This document shows positions 7,029-16,076 of a DNA stretch of 38,339 nt, piece by piece. This stretch comes from Bacteroides fragilis (lineage in GTDB: Bacteria > Bacteroidota > Bacteroidia > Bacteroidales > DTGW01). Made by a program: the position numbers and the translations under genes. Where the stretch lies: NCBI GenBank assembly GCA_945889005.1, contig CAMDBI010000030.1, positions 1-38,339 on the forward strand, given 5' to 3'. Every line of letters starts with the position of its first letter. Position 1 is the first letter of the stretch. The notes under the pieces were generated by a model. It had not been told where the DNA came from. It did no database searches and worked only from the letters and a program-made list of their open reading frames with translations.

Positions 7029-7544
7029 ATGAAAACAAAGAAAAGTATCGAATCGTTATTTTTAAAGGCTTACGAGTATGTCGAACTTGGCGAAATTTGC
7101 AATGCCAAGCTGGTGCTGGACGATATAGTAATGGAGGAGCCCGCTTATGCACGTGCTCACTATTTGCTCGGGTGGATTTATTTTAGTCATTTGTCCGATT
7201 ACCGAACAGCCGAAAAACACTTGAAGCTTTGCAAACAGTACGAGCCAAACTTTGCGCCAAACTACAGTGTTTATGCCGATGTGCTTACGGCTCAGGATAA
7301 ACTCGAAGACCTCACAAAACTTGCTGTCGAAGGCTTGAGCGTTCCGGGTATCGACCGTGCTTATATGTTCTTCAAACTGGCACATGCCAAAGAAGCACGC
7401 GAAGATTATTCGGAAGCATTGAAATTTATCAATAAATCGAGGAAGTTTAGCACATCGACCGAATGGCTGCACTTTATCGATAAAGAGAAAATACGTTTAA
7501 ACAAGAAGATTGGGCTTTTTCAGCAAATAGCATCATTGCTTTGA
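7029..7544 (+). CDS. Tetratricopeptide-repeat protein
   Basis: A 171-residue cytoplasmic protein built of helix pairs. TPR-like units are visible at about 8-41 (FLKAYEYVELGEICNAKLVL), 42-76 (ARAHYLLGWIYF, then AEKHLKLCKQYEPN), 77-110 and 111-145 (AYMFFKLAHAKEAREDYSEA). TPR proteins act as binding scaffolds; the partner is unknown. The spacing to the downstream 588-residue gene is 134 bases, so co-transcription is possible but not shown. A terminator 30 bases upstream suggests that expression depends on read-through. Confidence 0.75.
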   Translation: MKTKKSIESLFLKAYEYVELGEICNAKLVLDDIVMEEPAYARAHYLLGWIYFSHLSDYRTAEKHLKLCKQYEPNFAPNYSVYADVLTAQDKLEDLTKLAVEGLSVPGIDRAYMFFKLAHAKEAREDYSEALKFINKSRKFSTSTEWLHFIDKEKIRLNKKIGLFQQIASLL

Positions 7545-7678
7545 CTGGAAAGCAAATAGTAACGCTAAGATGCGATGCCAAAAAAAAATGTTTTTTTATT
7601 AATGTAATTCTAACAAAACCTTAGCTTTAATAAAACTCTTTTGTTGTTATTTTGTTTAAATATTTTTAACCGAAGAAG

Positions 7679-9445
7679 ATGCACGAAACACCTGATTTCA
7701 CGAACGAGCGCGTAATGGAAAAATATTCATCGGCATTTACTTTGTCCGATATGGAAATTTTTGTTTTTCCCGAATTGTTTTATCCTTTGGTGCTGTCGAA
7801 TATTATGAGTCCCATAATTTGGCAATGGCGCGAAGACCCGTGGTTTGCCGATATAAGCCAAAAGTCGTTTACCTACAAGGCCAATCGTATTAAGCAATAC
7901 ATCATGGATCACTACACCTTCAACCTCGATCTCGAAACATGGGGATTGACTAACAAGGATGTTGAAATGGATCGGTTCAGCCAATTTGTCGATATGGACA
8001 TTTTGCGCCAATCAAACGCGCTGTTTGGCTACGAAGGCGATAAGTATTACTTCGATATGGACATACGCAGCCATTTCGGGCTCGACAAGTTTACAACCGA
8101 CACCATACCTTATTGGAAAACCGAAACCGTCGAAGCCATGACAGCTTTTCGCTACAAGCAGGGCTATACTACAGGTGCAGGCGAATGTGTCTCGCTCTCT
8201 GCCTTGTATGCAGCAGCCATGTTTATTGTAGGTCGTATACCACTCGACAATATTTTTTTGGTTGCCACTCCTTTGCATTCGCAGAATTTTATCGATATCA
8301 ACGAAGGGCTCATTACCAACAACCGCCGCATAGTTACCAAAAACATGTGGTTCAACGGCACTGTGCTTACCGACAAGGCTCGACGTGCGCTTGAGAAAGA
8401 GCGTGTAACCATAGTAGCGCATATTTCGGGTTACATTCACCGGATATATGATAAAGCTACTATTGCCCCCGATGCTTACAAACGATTCGACAATAAATTG
8501 CGAAATTTCCTTAAAACCGATTTGACTTTTGCTTCATTCATCGGTTTTTTGAGGCTTAATAAGCAATTTTGCATGTATTTTCAATACCGGCAAATGGTCA
8601 ATGGGCAGGCGCAATATATTGCAATGGAACGCATTTTTGAACTCGAACAAAATATTCAGTTAAGTTTCTCGGAGCAAAATGCAAAAAGTTTCATGCTTCA
8701 TGTATCCAACGACGAGTTTATTAGCTCAGTTCTTATTGAACGAATTGTGCTTCAGGATGTCGAAGCTTTCTTGGCCCAAAAAAACGAAAATAAAAGTCGC
8801 GCAGGCATCGTACAGGCATTATTAGAAATGGCTAACAGGGCGGGTTGTATACATGTATCTCAATTCGAAGCATTGCTAAGCGAATTGTTTACTTTTATTG
8901 AAGTAGAACCACGTTTGCCTGAGCCCGAAAAGCAATTTGAGAACACCGAGATGCTCGATATACCTACAAATAAGTACAGAGATGAAATAATTGAATATAT
9001 ATCCGAAAAAGCCGGCGAAAATGAAGTTGCCCGGTTGGCTATGTATACTTACCGTCAAATGGATACAATTGACTGGCAGCCATTTGTAAAAGCGGCATTA
9101 GAGCGCAATCCGTTGTCTATTGCCGGTTTGAGCGGTACATCGATTCAAGATGCATACCAGATCATTGCTCGTTTACTGAACGAATCAGTTTACGACTCGA
9201 ACCGCTTGGCATTACCCGACGAAGTTTGGAACTTCCAACGAGGCGATGGGGTTGAAAAGGCTTTTCTTTTTGCAAACTATATTTTGAGTCTCGACAAAAA
9301 CGATAGAATTTGTTTGAAAATTAATAAGGATGCTGTTCAATTGATTCACAATCAGATTAAATATTCTTTTCTTTCTTCAAAATCGATCACAAAAGAACTA
9401 AAATTGTCGCTTTGTTGTAAGGAATATCTTTGCAGGTATTATTAA
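7679..9445 (+). CDS. Transglutaminase-like domain protein, function unknown
   Basis: A 588-residue protein without a signal peptide. The segment from about 160 to 210 reads GAGECVSLSALYAAAMF, then ATPLHSQNFID, placing C170, H200 and D206 as a possible Cys-His-Asp triad of the transglutaminase-like fold. That is the best functional clue, because Cys followed by a helix and His on a strand near Asp is typical. The N-terminal 150 residues are aromatic-rich (WQWREDPWFAD), and the C-terminal 300 look helical without a known domain. It might be a cysteine protease, amidase or inactive scaffold. I do not recognise the full-length family. Confidence 0.55.
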   Translation: MHETPDFTNERVMEKYSSAFTLSDMEIFVFPELFYPLVLSNIMSPIIWQWREDPWFADISQKSFTYKANRIKQYIMDHYTFNLDLETWGLTNKDVEMDRFSQFVDMDILRQSNALFGYEGDKYYFDMDIRSHFGLDKFTTDTIPYWKTETVEAMTAFRYKQGYTTGAGECVSLSALYAAAMFIVGRIPLDNIFLVATPLHSQNFIDINEGLITNNRRIVTKNMWFNGTVLTDKARRALEKERVTIVAHISGYIHRIYDKATIAPDAYKRFDNKLRNFLKTDLTFASFIGFLRLNKQFCMYFQYRQMVNGQAQYIAMERIFELEQNIQLSFSEQNAKSFMLHVSNDEFISSVLIERIVLQDVEAFLAQKNENKSRAGIVQALLEMANRAGCIHVSQFEALLSELFTFIEVEPRLPEPEKQFENTEMLDIPTNKYRDEIIEYISEKAGENEVARLAMYTYRQMDTIDWQPFVKAALERNPLSIAGLSGTSIQDAYQIIARLLNESVYDSNRLALPDEVWNFQRGDGVEKAFLFANYILSLDKNDRICLKINKDAVQLIHNQIKYSFLSSKSITKELKLSLCCKEYLCRYY

Positions 9446-9531
9446 TGTTTTTTATCTGATGCTAAATAACATAGAAACTACACGGTTATATGGCGAGAAA
9501 CCCGATGTGATTCATTGGCCTTATTTATCAA

Positions 9532-10374
9532 TTATAAACTCATAAAATCGAGCTTTAATATTTCTTCATATTGCTCAAATGTTATTTCAAAGTCAAGGTA
9601 CATTTTATTGCAATGCAACAAAGTGAAATTCAATTGTTCAAAGTTTTTATATACTCCAATTTTTGTATCGTTCGATAAATCAAAACAGAAAGTAAAATCG
9701 ACTTTTTTTTGCTCACTGATAGGGCTAAGATTGTACCTGATAATAGTATCTTCAAACTGATAAGGAACAAGAATGGTATAGTCGGCATTGTCTTTCTGAG
9801 CAGCAATAAGCTCGTTGTGAGCATTTAGTGTCGGAAAGAAATTTGTAAACGCTCTTTCAGGCATAGCATTGTATCGATCGTATGTGTTTCGAAAAATTCT
9901 TCTCAACAAACGGGCATATAATGGGCTTTCGACATAAACCACCAAATCGGCAAGTGCGGCAAGCTCCTTGTATGCAGCAAATAAGCCTTCGTACACTATA
10001 ACTGGTGCAGGTTGTATAATTTTATATCCTGTCTGTTTACCCAATGTATAACTATATTCGGGTATATTTGATTGCTTGTTTTCACTTAAAGTTTTTAATG
10101 CAGAGTAGCTTTCGCCAACTTCAAAATACTCGGGATTGTCGTGCCCATAGCTGCCTTTAATGAGGTTCTTTGATTCTCGCCCTTTTTGAAAATTGTCTAA
10201 TTCAATGATTGTTGCCAACCCGGTACCTACTTGGCTCCATATCTGGTTCGTTACCATTGTGCTTTTACAGGTCGAAGTGCCGCCACATACTGCAACCATT
10301 ACAGGGGCGTACTTCCATTTTCGTAATTCGTTGATATGATTTGAAATATAATATATTTCGGGTAACAAATCCAT
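9532..10374 (-). CDS. PRK/uridine-kinase-family P-loop kinase
   Basis: A 280-residue protein. The P-loop GGTSTCKST (31-39) is followed by a strand ending ELDNF (about residues 57-62, as in uridine kinase D-D-F/Y), GSYGHDNPEYFE (about 74-85, matching the 'DHP.A.D' region) and VIVYEGLFAAY (about 125-135), which corresponds to the EGILL/EGLF motif of phosphoribulokinase/uridine kinases. The P-loop has Cys36 where Gly is normal (GxxxxGK), a substitution that may alter nucleotide binding. The last 100 residues do not match classical uridine kinase. The gene is divergent from the first PhnD-like gene, so a role phosphorylating a ribose compound in phosphonate metabolism is possible; this is inference only. 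Confidence 0.7.
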   Translation of the reverse strand: MDLLPEIYYISNHINELRKWKYAPVMVAVCGGTSTCKSTMVTNQIWSQVGTGLATIIELDNFQKGRESKNLIKGSYGHDNPEYFEVGESYSALKTLSENKQSNIPEYSYTLGKQTGYKIIQPAPVIVYEGLFAAYKELAALADLVVYVESPLYARLLRRIFRNTYDRYNAMPERAFTNFFPTLNAHNELIAAQKDNADYTILVPYQFEDTIIRYNLSPISEQKKVDFTFCFDLSNDTKIGVYKNFEQLNFTLLHCNKMYLDFEITFEQYEEILKLDFMSL

Positions 10375-10394
10375 GTTTATTTTTTTCTTTTTTA

Positions 10395-10402
10395 CAAAAA
10401 TA
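10395..10402 (-). promoter_or_regulatory. -7 box for the kinase gene
   Basis: On the minus strand TATTTTTG matches TAnnTTTG, 20 bases before the kinase start codon. A TTG lies 17 bases further upstream, slightly short of usual spacing. The box is back to back with a similar one serving the plus-strand phn genes. Confidence 0.35.
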
Positions 10403-10519
10403 ATGTCTGATTATTATTGCAATATAAGCTGCATATTAATTATATGTTGAATCAATATTAACTTTTTAAAACTCATTTAGTGGTAACTAAAACAAAACAA
10501 TGTGCTAATAATTGCAATT

Positions 10520-10527
10520 TATTTTTG
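10520..10527 (+). promoter_or_regulatory. -7 box upstream of the first PhnD-like gene
   Basis: TATTTTTG matches TAnnTTTG and lies 43 bases before the start at 10571. No clear TTG is at the normal distance, so support is weak. The alternative longer frame from 10502 would start upstream of this box, which argues for the start at 10571. Confidence 0.3.
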
Positions 10528-10570
10528 TAAATGTTTTCAATATTCCCCCAAAAACAAAATTTCTATAAAA

Positions 10571-11512
10571 ATGAAAACATATTATTATGTATTTCTGCTC
10601 ATAATTATAATGGCAGCTGGGTGTAAAAACGAGAGCGACTTGGATTCAAACGCGTTCCCAAAAGTTTTTAAAATAGCACTCTCAGTTGCAAATGATGATA
10701 TGCCAGAAGAAGTTTTTACCAAAATGGAACCTATGAGGCTCTATCTTGAGAAACAACTTGGAATACCCGTTAGATATTTGCACATAAATGGCAATTCGGC
10801 AACCATAGAGGCAATGAAAGCAAAAAAAATACACATGGCAAATTTGTCTCCTTTCCCTTATCTGTTAGCTCGTGAAAGAGCTCAAGTTACAGTATCATTT
10901 TATATGGGTAAAAAAAATGGAAAACCCACAGGCGAATATAGAACCGCTATCTTCACTAAGAAAGATTCAAATATTAAAACTATAGCAGATTTAAAAGCCA
11001 AAAGCCATGAGTTAACAATAGCATTTGTCGATCCAGCATCTACCTCAGGTCATATTATTCCTTATAATTTTTTATTGAGCCAAGGTATTGAGCCCGACAA
11101 GGATTTTAAAAAGCAGGTTTTTGCCAATAGTACGCTTGCTTGTATATTAACACTCTATTCGGGCAAGGTCGATGTTGCGTGTGTTCAAACAAATTCATTC
11201 AGGAAAGTTTACTCTATGAATAAAAATATAAATGACAGTAGTTTCAATTTTTTGTGGATTTCAGAACCTATTCCTCCAACTTCTTATTGTTTAAGAAATG
11301 ATCTAAATCCAGAATTTAAGAAAAAAGTATTTGATGCTTATATAAATGTAAAAAATGATACTGCTGCATGGGGAGCTATAAAACATAGGCTTACATCAAG
11401 ATCTGTAACTCAAACACCAATAGATTCTCTTTGTTACTTACCTATTAACGATAGTGCATACAATGATTTTGCAAAAATGGTTAAAAAAACAAAGGGACTT
11501 AAAATAGAATAG
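10571..11512 (+). CDS. phnD: PhnD-like phosphonate-binding lipoprotein 1
   Basis: A lipoprotein of 313 residues, with lipobox MAAGC (Cys18), of the PhnD/PtxB family that delivers phosphonates, phosphite or related anions to a PhnCE-type ABC transporter. The oxyanion-binding loop DPASTSGH is at residues 154-161; IEAMKAKKIHMANLSPFPYLL (79-99) is the typical domain-1 motif, and SGKVDVAC supplies a conserved Asp. The frame extends upstream to 10502, but the signal peptide begins at 10571. It is followed after one base by a second family member, and its closest homologue here appears to be that neighbour (both have a pre-domain of about 20 residues after the lipobox). No PhnC or PhnE is adjacent; these lie at 25-28 kb. 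Confidence 0.88.
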   Translation: MKTYYYVFLLIIIMAAGCKNESDLDSNAFPKVFKIALSVANDDMPEEVFTKMEPMRLYLEKQLGIPVRYLHINGNSATIEAMKAKKIHMANLSPFPYLLARERAQVTVSFYMGKKNGKPTGEYRTAIFTKKDSNIKTIADLKAKSHELTIAFVDPASTSGHIIPYNFLLSQGIEPDKDFKKQVFANSTLACILTLYSGKVDVACVQTNSFRKVYSMNKNINDSSFNFLWISEPIPPTSYCLRNDLNPEFKKKVFDAYINVKNDTAAWGAIKHRLTSRSVTQTPIDSLCYLPINDSAYNDFAKMVKKTKGLKIE

Positions 11513-11513
11513 A

Positions 11514-12458
11514 ATGAAAAACATCTTCCAAACAATTTTAATTTTCTTGTTTGCACTTCTCTCTGCATGCAACAGCTCTATAGATATAGATAAAAATGGC
11601 AATCCAAAAGTATTGAAGATTGGTATGTCTACCCCTTCGACGAGCGGCGAGGATGCCAGCATGGTTTTTCGCAATATGGAGCCTTTGCGTTTATACCTCG
11701 AGAAAAAACTCGATGTACCAGTGCAATTTATTGCAGTAAGCGGTTATGCCCCTATAGTAGAAGCATTGAAAGCAAAGAAAATACATGTTGCCACCATGGC
11801 GCCCTATCCCTATCTGATTGCACGTAAAACAGCCAATGTAAAAGCGCTCTTTACAACCGGCAATGCACAAGGTCTTCAGGTTCCTTACAAAAGTTGCTTA
11901 ATATTCAACAAATCGCTGGGCATTAAAAATATCGACAGTCTGAAAGCCAATGTGCACAAACTAACCATTGCTTTTGGCGACCCATCGTCGACATCGGGAC
12001 ACGTGATTCCGATTATTTACCTGAGGGAAAATGGCATTGACCCCGAAAAAGACTTTAAGAAAACTGTGTTTGCTCCCGACCAATTATCGGCAGTATTGTC
12101 GGTGAGCAGCGGAAAGTTGGACGTTGCCTGTGTGATGCCCCAATTGCTCAATTCTATTTACATGATGAACAAAAACATTTCGATGAATAACTTTGATATT
12201 ATTGAAATATCGAAACCAATTCCACAAAGCCCTCATTGCATCCGTAAAGACATAAACCCCCAATTTGCCGAAAAAGTAATGAACGCATACTTGGAACTCC
12301 GGCAAACCGACTCAGCTGCATTTTATTGTGTTTTAAATATGTACAAGAAATACATCGTGTTTAATCCCGATTCGTTCCGATATATCGCGGCAGACGAAAA
12401 ATGGTACGACCAATACGAAATCATGATTAAAGATATTAAAGGCCTGAGTATCGAATAA
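11514..12458 (+). CDS. phnD: PhnD-like phosphonate-binding lipoprotein 2
   Basis: A 314-residue lipoprotein (LLSAC, Cys19). The loop reads DPSSTSGH, with Ser in place of the usual Ala, followed by VIPIIYL. Domain-1 motif: VEALKAKKIHVATMAPYPYL. The Asp motif is GKLDVAC. It begins one base after the stop of the first copy, so the two are certainly co-transcribed and probably arose by tandem duplication, although they now differ over most of their length. They may bind different ligands for one shared transporter. It is followed by a 56-bp palindromic repeat and a 155-base spacer before the next gene. Confidence 0.88.
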   Translation: MKNIFQTILIFLFALLSACNSSIDIDKNGNPKVLKIGMSTPSTSGEDASMVFRNMEPLRLYLEKKLDVPVQFIAVSGYAPIVEALKAKKIHVATMAPYPYLIARKTANVKALFTTGNAQGLQVPYKSCLIFNKSLGIKNIDSLKANVHKLTIAFGDPSSTSGHVIPIIYLRENGIDPEKDFKKTVFAPDQLSAVLSVSSGKLDVACVMPQLLNSIYMMNKNISMNNFDIIEISKPIPQSPHCIRKDINPQFAEKVMNAYLELRQTDSAAFYCVLNMYKKYIVFNPDSFRYIAADEKWYDQYEIMIKDIKGLSIE

Positions 12459-12461
12459 TTT

Positions 12462-12517
12462 AACACAGAGGCACGTAGACGAAGTTTTATTTCTCTGTGC
12501 CTCCGTATCTCTGTGTT
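12462..12517. repeat. Inverted repeat, ACACAGAG family
   Basis: AACACAGAG at 12462-12470 and CTCTGTGTT at 12509-12517 are complementary, with further imperfect pairing inside (GGCACGTAGAC against CTCCGTATC). A second CTCTGTG at 12493-12499 makes a partial direct repeat. It lies immediately after the stop codon of the second PhnD gene and can form a stem-loop in the mRNA. It may act as a weak terminator or 3' end stabiliser. Confidence 0.55.
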
Positions 12518-12613
12518 CATCTATATTTCCATTTCCTCATCAAAACCTAACATAAATTTCAAATTAGGCTAATATTAAACCCATACATTTAGTCCGAAAA
12601 AATTTTGTAAATT

Positions 12614-14497
12614 ATGAGAAATGTTTTTTTATTATTGGCAATTAACTTGCTTATTATGAATGTAAAATCGTATAGCCAAGAGTCGAATGATAACTTTAGT
12701 ATTCAAAAAGACATAATGGTTCCCATGCGCGATGGCGTAATGCTCGCAACCGACATATATTTACCTGCCAAAGATGGTAAAGCCATCAACGGGAAATTTC
12801 CTGTAATTTTCCACCGTACACCCTATAACAAAAATCAAAGCGACTTCACAGCTGTAAATCTCTTTTGCAGTAATGGCTATGCGGTTGTTTTTCAGGATTG
12901 CCGCGGACGATACAAATCGCAAGGAAAGTTTACCAAATATGTAAACGAGCCCGAAGATGGCTACGATGCTGTTGAATGGATTGCCAAACAAACCTGGAGC
13001 AACGGAAAAGTGGGTATGCGTGGAGGTTCGTACCTTGCTCACGTGCAAGCATCGGCAGCTAAGCTCAATCCGCCACACCTTTCAACTATTATACTTACAG
13101 TCGGGGGTACTTCGAATAGCTGGAAACATGCCGTACGCGACCATGGAGCTTTTTGCCAGAAACAACTTACCTGGGCTTTTTCGAATCTCAGAAAAGAATC
13201 GGACGACTCGGTGGTTGTGAAAATGATGCAAAGAGAATCTGTGGGTGATTGGTTCCAAGCATTGCCTCTCAAAAAAGGTTTAAACCCCCTATCGGTTTCG
13301 CCCGAGATGGAGGATTATATTTTTGAACAAATGTCGCATACCGACTACGATGCATATTGGAAACAAATGGGCATGAACTGGATGGAATACTACACGCAAA
13401 CATCCGATATACCGATGATTCACGTATCGGGTTGGTACGACAATTATTGCCAGACTGCAGCCGATAATTATATGGGACTGAGTGCCATTAAAAAATCGCC
13501 TGTTCGCTTAATGCTTGGACCATGGATGCACGGCACTTTCGACAAATCGTACTCGGGCGATGTCGATTTTGGCACAGAATCGACTATTCCCGAATACAAC
13601 CTGCAATGGCACTTGCGTTGGTACGACCATTTCCTGAAAGGCATAAAAAATGGCGTAGAAAGCGACCCTGCTGTAAAAGTATTCGTGATGGGAACCGGCA
13701 ATGGGCATAAAGATGCTGCAGGTCGATTGTTTCACGGAGGATATTGGCTTACTTCTTCCAAATGGCCATTGCCCGAAACTCGCTTTACCAACTATTATAT
13801 GCACCAGGGAGGCTTGCTAAGTATGGTCCAACCTACAAAAGACGAAAAGCCGGTAACGTATATTTTCGACCCCGAAAACCCTGTACTAACTATCGGGGGG
13901 GCTATGGCATCGACCGAGCCATTGTGGATTGGTGGTGCATACGACCAACGCGAAAAACCATACAACGGCGACCCGAAAAAAGGCCATTATGGCTCTAAAC
14001 CACCCTATCTGCCTTTAAAAGCACGTAAAGATGTGATGGTATACCAAACAGAACCTTTAGAAAACGACGTACAAATTGTTGGACCCATAGTTATCAAACT
14101 TCATGCGTCGTCCGACTGCTACGATACAGATTTTACTGGTAAACTGATTGATGTGTACCCGCCATCTGCCGACTTTCCAAGCGGGTTCGAAATGAACCTT
14201 ACCGATGGCATTATCAGGGCTCGTTACCGTAATTCACCGGAGAAAGCAGAGCTCATGGAACCCGGCAAAACCTACGAGTTTACTATAGAACCTTTTTCAA
14301 CTGCCAATGTATTCAAAAAAGGACACCGTATACGTGTCGATATTTCGAGTTCCAATTTCCCGAACTACGATGTAAACCCCAATACCGGCGAACCATTGGG
14401 TTTCAACCTGATGAGCAAAAAGGCTCAAAACTCCATACATCATAGTTCCGAAACTCCTTCTTACATAATATTGCCCATAGTCGAATTGAAAAATTAA
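12614..14497 (+). CDS. CocE/NonD-family alpha/beta hydrolase, exported
   Basis: A 627-residue protein with a signal peptide (about 1-21). The catalytic domain shows VPMRDGVMLATDIYLP (36-51), DCRGRYKSQG (95-104), nucleophile Ser139 in GGSYLA, Asp276 in GWYDN and His306 in MHGTF, followed by the jelly-roll C-terminal domain typical of X-Pro dipeptidyl-peptidases, glutaryl-7-ACA acylases and cocaine esterase. The family cleaves acyl-ester and amide bonds. The gene sits between two pairs of PhnD-like proteins and is 6 bases before the phn-type hexapeptide gene, so it could release a small acyl or peptidyl group from a phosphonate-containing substrate. That link is inference from context; generic peptidase activity is the safe reading. 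Confidence 0.85.
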   Translation: MRNVFLLLAINLLIMNVKSYSQESNDNFSIQKDIMVPMRDGVMLATDIYLPAKDGKAINGKFPVIFHRTPYNKNQSDFTAVNLFCSNGYAVVFQDCRGRYKSQGKFTKYVNEPEDGYDAVEWIAKQTWSNGKVGMRGGSYLAHVQASAAKLNPPHLSTIILTVGGTSNSWKHAVRDHGAFCQKQLTWAFSNLRKESDDSVVVKMMQRESVGDWFQALPLKKGLNPLSVSPEMEDYIFEQMSHTDYDAYWKQMGMNWMEYYTQTSDIPMIHVSGWYDNYCQTAADNYMGLSAIKKSPVRLMLGPWMHGTFDKSYSGDVDFGTESTIPEYNLQWHLRWYDHFLKGIKNGVESDPAVKVFVMGTGNGHKDAAGRLFHGGYWLTSSKWPLPETRFTNYYMHQGGLLSMVQPTKDEKPVTYIFDPENPVLTIGGAMASTEPLWIGGAYDQREKPYNGDPKKGHYGSKPPYLPLKARKDVMVYQTEPLENDVQIVGPIVIKLHASSDCYDTDFTGKLIDVYPPSADFPSGFEMNLTDGIIRARYRNSPEKAELMEPGKTYEFTIEPFSTANVFKKGHRIRVDISSSNFPNYDVNPNTGEPLGFNLMSKKAQNSIHHSSETPSYIILPIVELKN

Positions 14498-14503
14498 AAT
14501 TTT

Positions 14504-15157
14504 ATGTTACAATACGTTAAGCAATTTCCTGAAGTTTCGACCCATCAAAAAGTTGAACGCGACCAGTACAACCGTACCATCGACCCAAGCTGCCGCATAG
14601 TCAATAGCCATGTTGGCGAATATGTCGACCTCTACGCCAACACAATGATGCTCGATTCGTCTATCGACGATTATAGCTACATAGCTGGCAACGGGCAGGT
14701 TATATATTCGACCATCGGGAAGTTTTGCAGTATAGCCAACCAGACCGTAATAAACCCCGGAAACCACCCACAATGGAGGGTTACGCAGCACCACATGACC
14801 TATCGCCGAAAGCACTACGGCTTAGACGCGGTCGACGATGCTGAATTCTTCCAATGGCGCAAAGACCATGCTTGTAGTATCGGTCACGATGTGTGGATGG
14901 GTCATGGGTCAATTGTTTTGCCGGGTGTAAAAATTGGAACTGGTGCCATAATTGGTTCGGCAGCAGTGGTTACCAAAGATGTTCCCGACTACGGTATTGC
15001 CGTAGGTGTGGGTGCAAAAGTCATCAAAAAACGCTTTTCGGACGATATCATCAACAAATTATTGAAATCGGAATGGTGGAACTGGGATCGTGCAACGCTC
15101 GAAGCCCGATACAACGATCTGTTCGACATGAATCTTTTTCTTGAAAAATATTGCTAA
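14504..15157 (+). CDS. Hexapeptide acyltransferase of the phosphonate-operon family
   Basis: A 217-residue left-handed beta-helix acyltransferase of the xenobiotic acetyltransferase group. Residues 30-80 form hexapeptide turns ([30 protein letters not shown]); [19 protein letters not shown] (72-90) and [12 protein letters not shown] are typical, and the second helix [20 protein letters not shown] (126-145) contains the catalytic-type His. This matches the family recorded in phn operons as 'phosphonate metabolism protein, transferase hexapeptide repeat'; its exact substrate is not established. It lies 6 bases after the CocE-like gene and 13 before a PhnD-like gene, so the operon context agrees with a phosphonate role, possibly acylation of an aminophosphonate. 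Confidence 0.85.
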   Translation: MLQYVKQFPEVSTHQKVERDQYNRTIDPSCRIVNSHVGEYVDLYANTMMLDSSIDDYSYIAGNGQVIYSTIGKFCSIANQTVINPGNHPQWRVTQHHMTYRRKHYGLDAVDDAEFFQWRKDHACSIGHDVWMGHGSIVLPGVKIGTGAIIGSAAVVTKDVPDYGIAVGVGAKVIKKRFSDDIINKLLKSEWWNWDRATLEARYNDLFDMNLFLEKYC

Positions 15158-15170
15158 AAATAAATTCATT

Positions 15171-16076
15171 ATGAGAAGTTTAATTATTATTATGTTTGCT
15201 ATATTACTAACAACCTGTGTTGGTAATTCCGATACAAAAATCAAAGAACTTACTTTTGCTGTCATTCCAAGCGACGACATGGTTCAAACTACTCAATATA
15301 ATAAAAATATTAGTAAATATCTTGAAAAAGAGCTTGGAATTGAAATTAAATTTATAAAAGCTACTGATTATACAGCAGTAATTGAAGCCATGCGTTCCAA
15401 TAAATGTCATATATGCATTTTGGGGCCATTTTCTTATTTGCTAGCTTCGCAAAATGCTGGAGCAGAGGCAATAGCTACTATTGGTTTACAAAGTACAGGA
15501 TTGTATACTTACCGAAGCATGTTACTTACCCATCCAAAGTCAGGTTTGAAAAGTACCGACGATATTAAAAAAAATGCAAAATCGCTTCAATTGGCTTATT
15601 CCGATCCGGCATCAACATCTGGGCATTTAATTCCAAGAACATACATAAGCAGTTTGGGATTAGACCCCGATAAAGATTTTGCCGGAGTGCGTTTTTCGGG
15701 AAGTCATGTTGCATCGTTGCTTTCGTTGCGAAATGCTAAGTTCGACTTGGCTGGTGTGAGTTCAGAATCGTACCTTCGATTGTTAGCCAATAAACAAGCC
15801 GATAGTAGTGATTATGTCGTACTTTGGCAATCGGATCCTATACTTACCGACCCTTTTTGTGTGAAAAACACATTGCCTACAGAGCTTAAAGAAAAAATAA
15901 GAACTGCATTATTAGAAATGCATATTAAAGATACCGCTACGTTCAAACAATACATCAGATATACATACAAAGGCGACAAAATGCGTGATTCGCTTATTTT
16001 TATGGCAGCACACGATTCAGCTTTCAATTCGCTAAGAGTAATTGCTCGTTCAGTTAAATCGCTTAATATTCGATAA
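15171..16076 (+). CDS. phnD: PhnD-like phosphonate-binding lipoprotein 3
   Basis: A lipoprotein with lipobox LLTTC (Cys16), about 301 residues. The loop DPASTSGH is followed by LIPRTYI; domain-1 motif IEAMRSNKCHICILGPFSYLL; Asp motif NAKFDLAG. The frame opens at 15141, but a start at 15171 gives a proper signal peptide. It is more similar to the following gene (shared AMRS-K, SYLLA, AGAEA) than to the first two copies, so it forms a second pair. It has a Cys in place of Asp in the KVD-like motif (NKCHI). The start follows the hexapeptide gene by 13 bases. Confidence 0.88.
   Translation: MRSLIIIMFAILLTTCVGNSDTKIKELTFAVIPSDDMVQTTQYNKNISKYLEKELGIEIKFIKATDYTAVIEAMRSNKCHICILGPFSYLLASQNAGAEAIATIGLQSTGLYTYRSMLLTHPKSGLKSTDDIKKNAKSLQLAYSDPASTSGHLIPRTYISSLGLDPDKDFAGVRFSGSHVASLLSLRNAKFDLAGVSSESYLRLLANKQADSSDYVVLWQSDPILTDPFCVKNTLPTELKEKIRTALLEMHIKDTATFKQYIRYTYKGDKMRDSLIFMAAHDSAFNSLRVIARSVKSLNIR

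Noticed and set aside
9459-9545. A 28-codon ORF starting MLNNIETTRLYGEKPDV after the 588-residue gene
   Set aside because: It overlaps the 3' end of the opposing kinase gene and resembles no family. It is probably chance.
9532-10374. PhnN (ribose 1,5-bisphosphokinase) as identity of the kinase
   Set aside because: PhnN is guanylate-kinase-like; this protein has PRK/uridine-kinase motifs instead.
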